In this document: in pieces, positions 10,383-19,700 of the stretch
Numbering within the stretch: position 1 is the first letter of the stretch
Layout: each line of letters starts with the position of its first letter
Source of the DNA: Scenedesmus sp. ARA3
Taxonomy: Eukaryota > Chlorophyta > Chlorophyceae > Sphaeropleales > Scenedesmaceae
NCBI GenBank assembly: GCA_004335835.1
Contig: RWJK01001121.1
Location: 1 to 34,643, forward strand
DNA: 34,643 nt
Direction: 5' to 3'
Translations under genes and position numbers: made by a program
The notes under the pieces: generated by a model
The model's database searches: none
Told to the model about the DNA's origin: nothing
The model's input: only the letters and a program-made list of their open reading frames with translations

Positions 10383-12117
10383 GCTTTGGTGTAGCTCCAC
10401 CAGCACTGCCTAGGCGCAGCACATGCAACAGGTGCCACACCACATTTCATGGCCAAGCTGCATCAAGCTACAGCCACAGCAGCTTAAATCAAACGAACCT
10501 ACCGGCTGATCAGCGGCTTGCTCTCATCTGCTTTGTTCTGTTCGTAGAATGACGTCATTGTAACGCCTGGCACAAAGTGGTATGCCAGGATGAGGTCAAC
10601 TAGGATGGGCCTCCCCAGCAGCTGGTCGAAAGAGATGCCCATGTCGGCAAGGAAAGCCTTGACTGCCTGCGGTGCAGCAGCATGGAAATGAAAAAAGGCG
10701 TGTGCATCTGCAGGCCGTGCATGCAATGAGAGCATGCACTGCATGCCGCTTGAGCGCCACGCTAACATCCCTTCTGTGCAATGTCTATTGTAGGTACAGG
10801 AGGAATGGTGTCTTGGCGCATTGCCATTGTCATTGCACGCCACAAGGTTGCATTGCTACGCGCCATGCTGCCGTCACTGTCTGCTGTGCGGGGTGTGCAT
10901 GCGCACACCTGCTGCAGCTGCCAGTGCTAGTGAACATTGGACCAACCTGCGATGACCCATGACATGACTGGCAAGTTCTGAGTGCGGCGAGGCCTAAAGC
11001 TCACCCGATCAGTGGGCGCAAACATTGTTCCATGTGTGTTGTTAAGATCAGGTACTTGAATCTTCAGTGCAGATGCCATCTGAATCCACATCCTGTTGTC
11101 CTGTTGGCTGCGATCTGCTTCAGCCAACCCATTTGCAAGTGTTTCATCGGCAACCGCGCCCTGCAAGAACCAAATGAACTCAATTAATGTATCAGAGATA
11201 GTGTGGGTGCGGCTATATATTTACTGCTCGGTGAGGAGCGCCAGGGCGTTTTTGAGAGCATGCGTGCATGTATCAGAGATACTGTAGTGTCAGCAGCAGC
11301 TCGACACCCGTGGAACGCGCACGTGAGAGGACAAACTTATATACGCAAGGGCTTGAATGTGATTCTATGTGCTATGTGTACCTGCACAGCTGCTGCAGTG
11401 AGGAAAGCGAGCAAGCAAGCTGCGATTACGGTATTGCCCATACTGCTGTTGCCGGTGACTCTGGCGCAGTTTCCGTAAGGAGTAAGTGCTAAAACATCTG
11501 AAAGCTATACTGCTTGCAGCAAGACGACGCTGTATCCCTGATAACTGTCGGTTTCCGAGCTTGCAAGTGTGGGTGGGCGCCGATGGCTCTCAGCTGTCTA
11601 CAGTGTCATGTATGGAGCTGAAGTTTCAAACAAACTGTCAGGGTTGTACATCGTGCGCCAGTGATCATCTGTTCATCTATTGCCTTCTGATCTGCCGCAC
11701 GGGTGGCATGCAACACAGTGCCCCGAGTGCGTACCATGCCACTGCAGTGGCACTTCAATATTGTACAGAGGAAGTTCACCTACTAAATCCATAGTACAGC
11801 AGGAAAGCAACAAGCTAATGTATGACAGAGTCCATGAACAGCACCATATAGTCCGCCAACACATGTATAAACCATCAAGCCCCACACAGACACCGCTCTG
11901 CTGGATTGAACTCAATGCTGAGCATTGCAGCCAGCAGCGCTCCAAGCAACACATATGCTGACATGTTCGCTAATACGAGGCACTGCACGATGAAAGGTAC
12001 AGCTGCCAGGTGCATAACAACACGCAAACACAGAACACAAACCTAAGATACCTTCGCCCGGGCCCCAATCGCTGCATGCTGCAGGACCAGCAATGAGAGG
12101 CAAGCCACAAGAAGCAT
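6253..12117 (-). CDS. Secreted protein with two fasciclin (FAS1) domains
   Basis: Exons (minus): 12117-12052, 11160-11005, 10666-10503, 10021-9990, 9318-9166, 8927-8730, 7717-7591, 7217-7106, 6453-6253. All junctions are GT-AG and in phase, giving 402 residues. Exon 1 encodes only a signal peptide (MLLVACLSLLVLQHAAIGAR). FAS1 domain 1 (~30-190) shows the H1-like motif G-T-M-F-A-P-T-D and the H2-like Y-H-F-V-P-G. Domain 2 (~200-350) shows S-T-Y-L-L-P-V-N-D-A, Y-H-I-I-E-G-L-M-P and the closing strand SIIQGINGILAP. The tail has an Arg-rich patch and ends in a short hydrophobic run (IMIVVVVI). FAS1 proteins mediate adhesion at the cell surface or wall; the specific ligand here is unknown. Exon 4 is only 32 nt, but phase and protein continuity on both sides support it. 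Several introns contain partial copies of neighbouring exons. Confidence 0.8.
6504..6563 (-). repeat. Copy of the start of the last FAS1 exon; candidate alternative terminal exon
   Basis: Bases 6538-6582 repeat 6428-6472, including the acceptor CTGCAG. Read as an exon from 6563 it encodes SITQGINGIIHRVMTTLVW and then a stop at 6504-6506. It is phase-compatible with the upstream exon, so it could replace the normal Arg-rich C-terminus. It may equally be a dead duplicate. Confidence 0.6.
6914..6966 (-). repeat. Partial intronic copy of the 3' end of FAS1 exon 8
   Basis: The segment matches the exon end and donor region at about 7091-7143 (sense ATCATGA-CATCTATGCAGG). The original donor CAGGTGGGT is disrupted in this copy, so it probably does not splice there. 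Confidence 0.7.
7540..7563. repeat. CAG trinucleotide tract
   Basis: Eight CAG units in the FAS1 intron between the exons at 7591 and 7217. In gene sense this is a CTG tract, 28 bases past the donor. Confidence 0.9.
7675..8555 (-). repeat. Eight-member array of FAS1 exon 7 and its partial copies
   Basis: Related units begin (plus-strand AGGCCCTC or its variant) at 7675, 7811, 7938, 8062, 8157, 8281, 8382 and 8506, a spacing of 95-136 bp. The 7675 unit is the true exon 7 (7717-7591). The other seven lie in the upstream intron and copy only the 5' half of the exon plus its acceptor (sense CTGCAG-ATCAGCTGGTGGATC). Several read on in frame as D-Q-L-V-D-L-L-E-Y-H-I-I-E-G-L-M-P; others carry stops or deletions. 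The 8062 unit is badly degraded and the 8506 unit has TAG within the exon part. Linker sequences such as TTTCACAAAACAG and GACAGACAGGCAGCAC also recur. Confidence 0.9.
10214..10380. repeat. Long CTG tract interrupted by an assembly gap
   Basis: Uninterrupted CTG on both sides of a run of N, within FAS1 intron 10022-10502. The real length is unknown. The translated poly-Leu, poly-Ala, poly-Ser and poly-Gln frames across it are not genes. Confidence 0.95.
10276..10325. other. 50-base assembly gap (N)
   Basis: Exactly 50 N inside a CTG tract, most likely a fixed-size placeholder for an unresolved repeat. Confidence 0.98.
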
Positions 12118-13590
12118 AGCAAGAGCAGAGGCCACAGCTGCCACAGCAGAGCTGCAAGCTTGTCGTGAAAGCACCACCGCAGCGAAACTGTGATGCCTAG
12201 ACACAAGCTACGCAACCAATGAAATCCCCAGCAATGCTCATGGTGGCGGAGCCACCGTTATGACTGTGCAGACTTGCCACATGTGACATGCCTGTATAAC
12301 TGTAGAGGGTAACATATCGACTGGTCTGTGTGGTGCAGTCTGCTCCATACAAAGGAGCAAGCATACTCACCGGCCACCCTCACTGGAAGATGAAATCATG
12401 CATCAATGCTGACAGCGCCTCACTGTTTCCATGTCAGTGGACACACACACGCACACCAGCTGAAAGAACTTCATACAAAGCATGTCTGCTTGCTGCAACT
12501 GCTGCAACACCAGCTGCAACACATACAGTATGCTGCCTCGTCAGACGCCGACGCCGCATTATCACTAGCTGTTAAAAATTCCAGTGTTTCAGCGATTGGA
12601 GCTGTGAAAGCAACCACAGCATGTGGGTAGATGCACTGCTTGCGGCAATGATCAAGGTAGATCACAGCTGCGCGTCATGCTGACCAGGCTGCAGCACCCA
12701 AGCATGAAACCAAACAGTGCTGCAGGGGTGCTATGCATGCACAGCATGGCCAATCTGCTGCACAGACACTCCCACTTGACAGAAGCTGCGCACCTGATAC
12801 CTGTGACTCTGGCCTATCTATATGCCTGCCGCATGGTGCCATGTCCATTGCACGCAACACCAAAGGCGGCACTGCTGAGCATAATGAGCATAAAGCTTCA
12901 CTACTCAAGACGAGGTCACCGCTCAGCGTTCTAAACTGCACAGACACCACTATCTGGCCAGAGGCCACCATACCTAGCTGATGGTTTCAATCACAAGTCA
13001 TTAGCTTGCACGCACGCAAGCACCGCTCGTCAGCTGCTGCACATGAGGTCAGACATCGGCGCCATGCAGTGTGCAGCAGCACGTGCATGCAAAGTAAGAA
13101 TGTATCGCACGCAGCTGCTCCAATCAGCAGCTCTACGGCCATGTCATGTTTCAACACGGCCTGCATATCAGCTGCAGCACACAACCCTGAGGAGCAAGCT
13201 CGCCAGGTTTCGGCCACTGCTGCAGCATGCATACATTACATATTTTCTGGATGTATCGTACACACGCAGTCCTACACCCCAGCCTCTCTCAGCAGCAACA
13301 GTACCAGAAGCCACACAAAACTCACATCCATCTGCTGGTCACCCTCACCAGCACACACTCAATGCAGCTGGCCAAAGACCACTGGCTGTCACATAAAGGT
13401 AGCAATGCAAGAGGCTGACAGATAGTGCGTGCTGGCCCTGCACCAACTGCCCGCAACACCACAGCAACGCGCCGCAGCAAATGCAGCTGCGGCCACCACA
13501 ATGGAAACCGGGCGCATCACAACAGCCAACTGCCCCGACCCAGGACCAGTGCACCAATGCTAACTCCCTTTCCCATCGCCACACTCACAC
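12118..13590. other. Intergenic region: FAS1 promoter side and glycosyltransferase 3'UTR side
   Basis: No domain-bearing open frame was seen on either strand. The left part is upstream of the FAS1 ATG and shows no clear TATA box. The right part is downstream of the glycosyltransferase stop and contains a candidate polyadenylation motif. Confidence 0.5.
13236..13240 (-). terminator. Candidate polyadenylation motif TGTAA for the glycosyltransferase
   Basis: TGTAA on the minus strand about 350 bases after the stop codon. TGTAA is the usual green-algal poly(A) signal. The motif is short, so this is only a positional inference. Confidence 0.35.
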
Positions 13591-15906
13591 TCACAGCTGC
13601 TGGAAGTTGGAGGAGCTGCCCCAGCTGCGCTTGTGCCTATGCGGGTGCCCATTCTGCTGGCTGCTCGCATAGCACACCTCTGGCTCAATGCCTATCGACA
13701 CCTGCCTGTCCGGCAGTGGCGGCCGTGCCATGCTGCTGCTGCCAGCTGCAGCAGCCACATTTGCTGAGCTTCCGCCAGCTGACAGCAGCAGCCTGCTGCT
13801 GGGCCGGCTGAGCAAGCCTGCACAGCCAGAGCTGCTCACCCGCATGCTGCTGCTGAGGCCCTTGCTGCTGCCTGCTGCTCTGCCTGCCCACGCGCCAAGC
13901 AGCAGCGACGTGCTGCCCTGCTGCTGCTTGTACACTGCACACAGCAGCACCACCAGCACCAGCACAGACAGTGCTGGCACGCTGCTGATTGCGCTGCTGG
14001 GCAGCTCAGGCTCTATGAGGGGCGAGTTGAGCGCTGCATCTGATGGCGACTGGATGCCACGCACAAGCATCATCTGCGAGCTACGAAGCTTGCGCGTGTC
14101 TGCTGCTGCCACAGCTGGTGCTGCTGCACCAGCCTGCTGCTGGCCGGCAGCAGCAGTAGCAGCAGCAAGCGTGACAGGCACACGCTGCTGCTGCTGCCTG
14201 GAGGCAGTGCCGGCGCTGGCACTCCCACCTGCTGCAGCAGCTGCTGCTGCCTTCTGCTGCAGCTCCTTTTCTTGCTGCAGCTGCTGCTGGCGCTTGTGCT
14301 CAAGGATCTGCTCATCCAACACAGGCAGGCGTGCCTGTGCATGGTGCTGTGCTGCTGCTGGCGCACGCTGCACGCTGCTGCTGGCTGCTGCTGCTGGCTG
14401 CACAGCGCCTGCTGCTACAGCAGGCTTCACCTGCTGGTTGCGCGCAAACGCAGCTGCTTCGCTGGCTGCAGCAGCAGCAGCAGACAGCGCCGCCGCGCGC
14501 TCTCCTGCAAGCGCTGACTTCTTCTGATGGTGCAGCTTTGCATACAGTGTGCTGATGAAGCTGACGATCTTGCTGGGCTGCTTAGACTTCCAGCTGCCCT
14601 TGAACATGTGGTAAACATACGGCAGCACATCCTCAGTTGGGTTCCATGTAGCACTGGCACAGCCAAACACTGGCTGCGGCAGCACACGCACATCACCAAC
14701 CCTGCCGCCAGCAACCAAATCCTCAACACGCACGTTATACTCTGCAATGTAGTCGTGCACGCTGCTGCTCCAGATGCCAGGCCCTGTGCGCTCCAAGATG
14801 GCATGGTCCCTATCTGGATCCACAAACTCCCCAGCTGCCTCCTCTTGCACATGCTGTGCAATGTACTGGCCCATCCTGCACACAACCGGGTGCCCCTTGC
14901 GGCTGGCAATGGCCCACTGCACCATCTGCACCTGCCGCGTGTAGTCCCGCCGCTTGGCCTCCTCTGGTGTTGTAAACACATTCTCAATGCCAACCAGCAA
15001 GCCAGCATCCTGCACCCAGTCAGCAACAGGCCGCGCTGCCACCACATCTGAGTCAGCATACACACCACCCATGCGGCACAGCACCAGATAGCGCCACATG
15101 TCTGTGCGCTCCACAGGGCTGCCGAGGCCGTCAAATGTCGGCAGCAGCTCTGGGTAGTAGCTGGTCATGAACTCCCTTATATCATCGTCATCAAACAGCA
15201 TCAGGCTGTGCCCTGGGTTGAAGAAGGCCCAGCTGGCCATAGTGACGACCTGGTGGGGCTTCAGCTTGTCCTTATCCTTCACCGTGAAGTGCAACAGGCG
15301 CGGCAGGCCTCCCGGTGACAACAAGGAGCCGATGTCTGCCTCGCCAAACAGCATGGGCTCGTACACCACCTTGAAGTCGGGCTGCGTGACATGCAGCAAC
15401 TCGATGAGCTGTGCAAGGCTGGTGTGCTTGCGCTGCACCAGGTCATTCGGCAGCTTGAAGATGGGCAGCAGCTCCTCCAGGGGGATGTCACGTGTCAGCT
15501 GCGCTGTGTCGTGGCACAGCTCAAAGGTGTCCTTTGAGTTGTTGAAATTGTAACCAATGAGCTCTGGCACATTTGGCCGCACACGCGGCCGTGCAGGCGG
15601 CGCTGGCGGTGCTGCTGCTGCTGCTGTTGACGCTGCGCCAGGTGTGGTAGCTGCTGCGCCACTACTGGTGATGGCTGTGTCAGCTGCTGTGGCAATGTGT
15701 GCAGCAGCACCTGCTGCTGGAATGCTGCCACCAACTGCTTGGGGTATTTGCTGCTCCAGCTGCTGCTGCTGCTGTGGCTGGTCAGCACGCACTGCTTGCT
15801 GCTGGCTGGGAGCAGCTGCTGCAGCTGCACGATGACTGCTGGCAAGCGCCAGCAGAAGCAGCAGCAGCAGGCTTGACGCCACTGCTGCTGCTGGACGTAC
15901 ACCCAT
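13591..15906 (-). CDS. GT32/OCH1-like glycosyltransferase (DXD sugar-transferase domain)
   Basis: One exon of 771 codons. The ATG at 15906 is chosen because a signal/anchor segment follows at once (SSLLLLLLLALASSH). Residues ~30-105 are Ala/Gln-rich filler. The catalytic region (~200-450) reads LPRLLHFTVKDKDK, a W-A-F-F-N-P-G-H-S-L-M-L-F-D-D-D-D segment, P-V-E-R-T-D-M-W-R-Y-L-V-L, then the metal-binding GGVYADSD with D285 and D287 as the DXD pair. This order is that of the Gly_transf_sug (GT32) family, which includes yeast Och1 and alpha-1,4-GlcNAc/galactosyltransferases. The C-terminal half is Ala/Gln/Ser low-complexity with a hydrophobic helix (VLVLVVLLCAV) near 645-655. A Golgi type II enzyme is likely; donor and acceptor cannot be told. 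GTGAGTGTGAG overlaps the stop, so a further spliced exon is not excluded. It is divergent from the CEP104-like gene. Confidence 0.85.
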   Translation of the reverse strand: MGVRPAAAVASSLLLLLLLALASSHRAAAAAAPSQQQAVRADQPQQQQQLEQQIPQAVGGSIPAAGAAAHIATAADTAITSSGAAATTPGAASTAAAAAPPAPPARPRVRPNVPELIGYNFNNSKDTFELCHDTAQLTRDIPLEELLPIFKLPNDLVQRKHTSLAQLIELLHVTQPDFKVVYEPMLFGEADIGSLLSPGGLPRLLHFTVKDKDKLKPHQVVTMASWAFFNPGHSLMLFDDDDIREFMTSYYPELLPTFDGLGSPVERTDMWRYLVLCRMGGVYADSDVVAARPVADWVQDAGLLVGIENVFTTPEEAKRRDYTRQVQMVQWAIASRKGHPVVCRMGQYIAQHVQEEAAGEFVDPDRDHAILERTGPGIWSSSVHDYIAEYNVRVEDLVAGGRVGDVRVLPQPVFGCASATWNPTEDVLPYVYHMFKGSWKSKQPSKIVSFISTLYAKLHHQKKSALAGERAAALSAAAAAASEAAAFARNQQVKPAVAAGAVQPAAAASSSVQRAPAAAQHHAQARLPVLDEQILEHKRQQQLQQEKELQQKAAAAAAAGGSASAGTASRQQQQRVPVTLAAATAAAGQQQAGAAAPAVAAADTRKLRSSQMMLVRGIQSPSDAALNSPLIEPELPSSAISSVPALSVLVLVVLLCAVYKQQQGSTSLLLGAWAGRAAGSSKGLSSSMRVSSSGCAGLLSRPSSRLLLSAGGSSANVAAAAGSSSMARPPLPDRQVSIGIEPEVCYASSQQNGHPHRHKRSWGSSSNFQQL

Positions 15907-16719
15907 CAACCCTGCAGCAGCATTGCAGTATGCAGGACCAGCAATGCACGGTGTTCAGTCGCTGGCAATAGAGTGTGACAGTGTTGGTGCAGGATGCACT
16001 GACAGATTTGGTGGGCGCAAGCAGGACCAGCCCTAGCTAGCTGATCACGAGCGGAACAACCATACTGGACCCATAGTTTGCCAGCTGCACATCGTTGCGC
16101 AGCCAACGGGAAGTCAACCACAAGGCTCAGCATCGTGCATAGGTGCAGCTCAGCTTCCTATGCGCACAGGGCCTCCCTAGCGCACTTCAGTCGTCATCAA
16201 AGCCGGTTGGCAGCATGTTTCGCACCTTGTCTGCTGCCGGATGATAGCGGTGCCTTGCAGAGGGAAGGTGACTGCCTCTGCTGCTTTAAAGCTCCCGCCA
16301 GCGGCTGACTCAAAACCTAAGCAAGATACCGCAAACACTGTGGTTTGAGCAGCTGCCACAAGTACTCCAAGGGCACAACGTTGATGCAGCGAAATGCTGA
16401 GCAGAGGCTGGTGTTCACAAGAGCTTACAGCCGCTGCAAGACATACATATAATGCAAAAGGAAGGATGTTGAGGTTATACTAAAAGCAGCCCGAGGCTTG
16501 TGCGGGTCTTTGGGACATGTCATAGCGTTCAAACAGCAAATTGTTCGTAACCGTGTAATGCATTCGCACAACAACACTAACTATGGCTGTTTGACTGATC
16601 TTTGACACGGTATGACCCGACGCAGTGCTTGCTGAATTGGCGCTCAACAACAATGTTTGAAGCAGTGTAGCCGCATGATCTCATTACGATTGTTGCACTA
16701 AAACAAAACCAATGAAATC
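15907..16719. promoter_or_regulatory. Bidirectional promoter region
   Basis: 813 bases separate the glycosyltransferase ATG (minus) from the CEP104-like ATG (plus), so both promoters must lie here or in the first introns. No strong TATA box is visible; the best AT-rich candidate is CATATAATG at about 16446. No coding signal seen. Confidence 0.5.
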
Positions 16720-19700
16720 ATGAAAGCAATAGCTGGACCGCAGAAGCTGCGGTTCACCGTGCAGGCTTGCTCTGGGGAGGTAAACACAGCAGCTGGATGC
16801 ACGCGAGGCAGCCTGAAACACATAGCTCAGCACAGAGCTTACCTATTGCTGGTTGTTCAGGATTCTGACTACCCCGTGCGTGAGCTCCTTTACCACAGTC
16901 CTCAAACAAGAGGTTGGCAGTCACCAAGGTGCGCTGCTGCTTCACTGTCCTTCTGTGTATCGTGCTGAAGCACATGCTCTGGGCAACACAGCTGACTGCT
17001 TCATGTGTTATGCACTGCAGGTTCTGCAAGTTCCCACAGGAGTTCGTGCTGCGCCTTGAGCGCCCCTCAAAGATCCAGCAGATTCAGATACTAGCACATG
17101 AGTACAAGGTGTGTGTGCAGGCGTACACGGGGAGCCGGAACGGTGCACTCTGAACTTGCATGCAACCAAGCAGCGTTGCAGAGGAGTGTCATCTATCAGC
17201 AGCAGCGAAAATGCAGCGCGGCTAGGCCTTGGTGTGGCACAGCAGCGGCTGACTCTGCCAGCAGCTGACTGTACTATGTATGTCTGCCTAGCAGCACTGC
17301 ACCACAGCCTGCGACACAACCTGCAGCTGCACGCCATGAGTGGCTGCTCTCAACGCCTTTCATTCAACCAACAACTATCTGCTCTGCCGCTGCCCTGTTC
17401 CCAACAAACAGATCCCCACAAAGATAGAGGTGTTTGTCGGCCCTGCAGGACCAGCAGCAGCACCAGATGCAGACCCTGCAGCTGTGGCAGCTGCAGTCAG
17501 CAACTTGCGCCGGCTCGGCTACCTGTCTTTTGACAGTAACGAGCGCAGCAACCACCAGGCACGCGAGCTGAAAAGCGTGCATGTGTCGGTTGAGGCGCAG
17601 CTGGTGCGGCTGCTCATTCACCGCTGCCATGTGAACAAGCTCAACATCTACAACCAGGTATGTGCAGGCTGCAGCTGGCTGGCAAGCTTGACATCAGCAG
17701 GTATAAGCTTGCAGGACGATGCATGCGTGGCACACATGCTGCAGCCGTTGCAGCTGCGCCACTGCCTGCAACAGGAGCCTGCAGGAATCACTTGATAGCG
17801 GCAACCCATGCACACCTGATTTGGAAGCAGCACCGAATGCAGCTCTATGCCGCAATGCTTGCAGGTGGGCATCATTGCCCTCAACCTGATTGGGGAGCCA
17901 TTGCAGCCAGTGCCAGAGGGGCCGCCCCCCTACCTGGATGTAGATGGGCCAGTCAGCCACGAGCTGCAGTACTACAACAGGGCAGCAGCAGAGGTGGCAG
18001 ACTTGCAGCTGGATGTGCACGTGGACAGCTCCACAGCATCACGCATCAAGGTGAGTGCGGCTAGGAAGGAAGTGTGCTTGCAGGACTCACCTGCAGCAGC
18101 ACTGCGGCTGCTGTGCAGCGGAAAGCAGTAACGCTGCTGTGCGGCTTCAGTGCTGTGTACAGTGTGCAGAAGGGCAGTAACGGTAGCTGATTATTCATGA
18201 CGCAAGCCCTCAAGGCCCTGCTGCTGCTGCTGCCGTTGCTGCTGCTGTTGGAAACCTGCTCAACTTGCCCATCAACCTTGCAGGAGCTGGCGCGTGCCAA
18301 AGATGCTGCTGTTGCTGCAGAGGACTATGATGAGGCAAAGCGGCTCAAAGCAAGCATTGAGCGGCTCAAGGTGAGTTGAGGACGCTGTACATTGAGCAGT
18401 GCAGCAGCATGTAGGCATGCATGCCTCTCTTGGCTGGCATGCCCTCTGGTGCACATCATTTCCCCTTCGAGGAGGCTTCGTGTTGCAGTTTCTGCCCCTA
18501 GCTTGCTGCAGCCCGCAACCGTAGCTTGTCCATGGGACTCGCCTCGGTGCATATGCGTGTAGCAGCTGAATTAATTGTACATCTCAACATGCTGATTGCG
18601 CCACGCTGTCCGTGCATTGCAGATGGTGGGCGGCAAGATTGCGCAACTGGAGGCGCGCAAGCGGCTGGCAGTGGAGCGCGAGGATTATGACCTTGCAAAA
18701 GCGCTCAAAGCTGACATTGAGAAGCTGCGAGTAGCAGGGGAGACAGCAGCTGGCGTTGGCGCTGGGGCTGCATCGCCGGGTGAGGGCAGCAGCTGGGACA
18801 GCTGGAGCAGCAGTGCAGTGGCAATTCAGCACTGTCCGTATAGTTGAATTAGCAGCAGCACACAGTCCTGCACGGCAGCCACCGACATGTTGCAGGTTGT
18901 TCCATGGCAAGTACTGCTCCTGCCGCAGTTCCTGCTGCTGATTTTGGCTCGCTCGTCATGCGTTGTGCTGCTGTCATACTACCTTGCGTGATGCAGGCGG
19001 CCTGGATGGCGCAGCACTGCCGGGAGCTGGCATGGATGGCGGCTATGGAGCAGCAGCAGAAAGCATGCTCTCCCCGCGGGACCAGCAGCAGCAGCAGCGC
19101 CCGATGCGGTACAGCGACACAGCAGCTGCTGCAGGCCAGCAGTTGAGCGGCTATACCGATGCGGGAGCTGCAGACATCAACGGCGAGGTGTCTCGGGGTG
19201 CGCTGGGCACTGGTGCGCCTGGCAGCGGCGCCAGCAGCTTCAAAGCTGGCACATATGATGCAGCGGGGCAGCAGCAGGTAGTGCATACCTACCAAGCGTA
19301 TGAGGACCGGCCAGCAGTCGCCAAGGCATCATACATGTCGCAGGGCGGCCAGGAGATGATGGGGCTCGATGATGATGCCCTCATCCGCGCAGACCCTTCC
19401 ACAGTGTCTGCCGCAGCGCTGTTTGGCGCGCGCGGCGCCAGCACAGCAGGCGGCGGCAGCAGCAAGCTCAGCATGGGCGGCGCTGGGGCAGCTGCTGCGG
19501 CGTCAGCAGCAGCAGCAGCGGGCAGGGACTTCGGCGGCGGTGGCAGCAGCGGCCAGACAGGCGGCGGCGCGAGCTGTTCTGCTCCTGCACCAACAGGCTG
19601 GCCTGGGGACCTTCCGCCGCCTGAGCCACTCACTGCCAGCTCATCGAGTGATGCTGCGCCGGTGACTGAAGTGGCCGGCGAGTTTGTTGCTGCTGCGTTC

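Noticed and set aside
9896..10552. Poly-Leu/Ala/Ser/Gln frames across the N gap
   Set aside because: Translations of a CTG tract plus gap; they start or end in FAS1 introns.
13688..14527. 279-codon plus-strand open frame inside the glycosyltransferase gene
   Set aside because: Antisense shadow of the Ala/Gln/Ser-rich C-terminal half of the glycosyltransferase; Cys/Ala-rich with no domain.
16647..16696. CAACAAT/ATTGTTG inverted pair in the divergent promoter
   Set aside because: Arms are only 7 bases and about 40 bases apart; expected by chance in a region this size.
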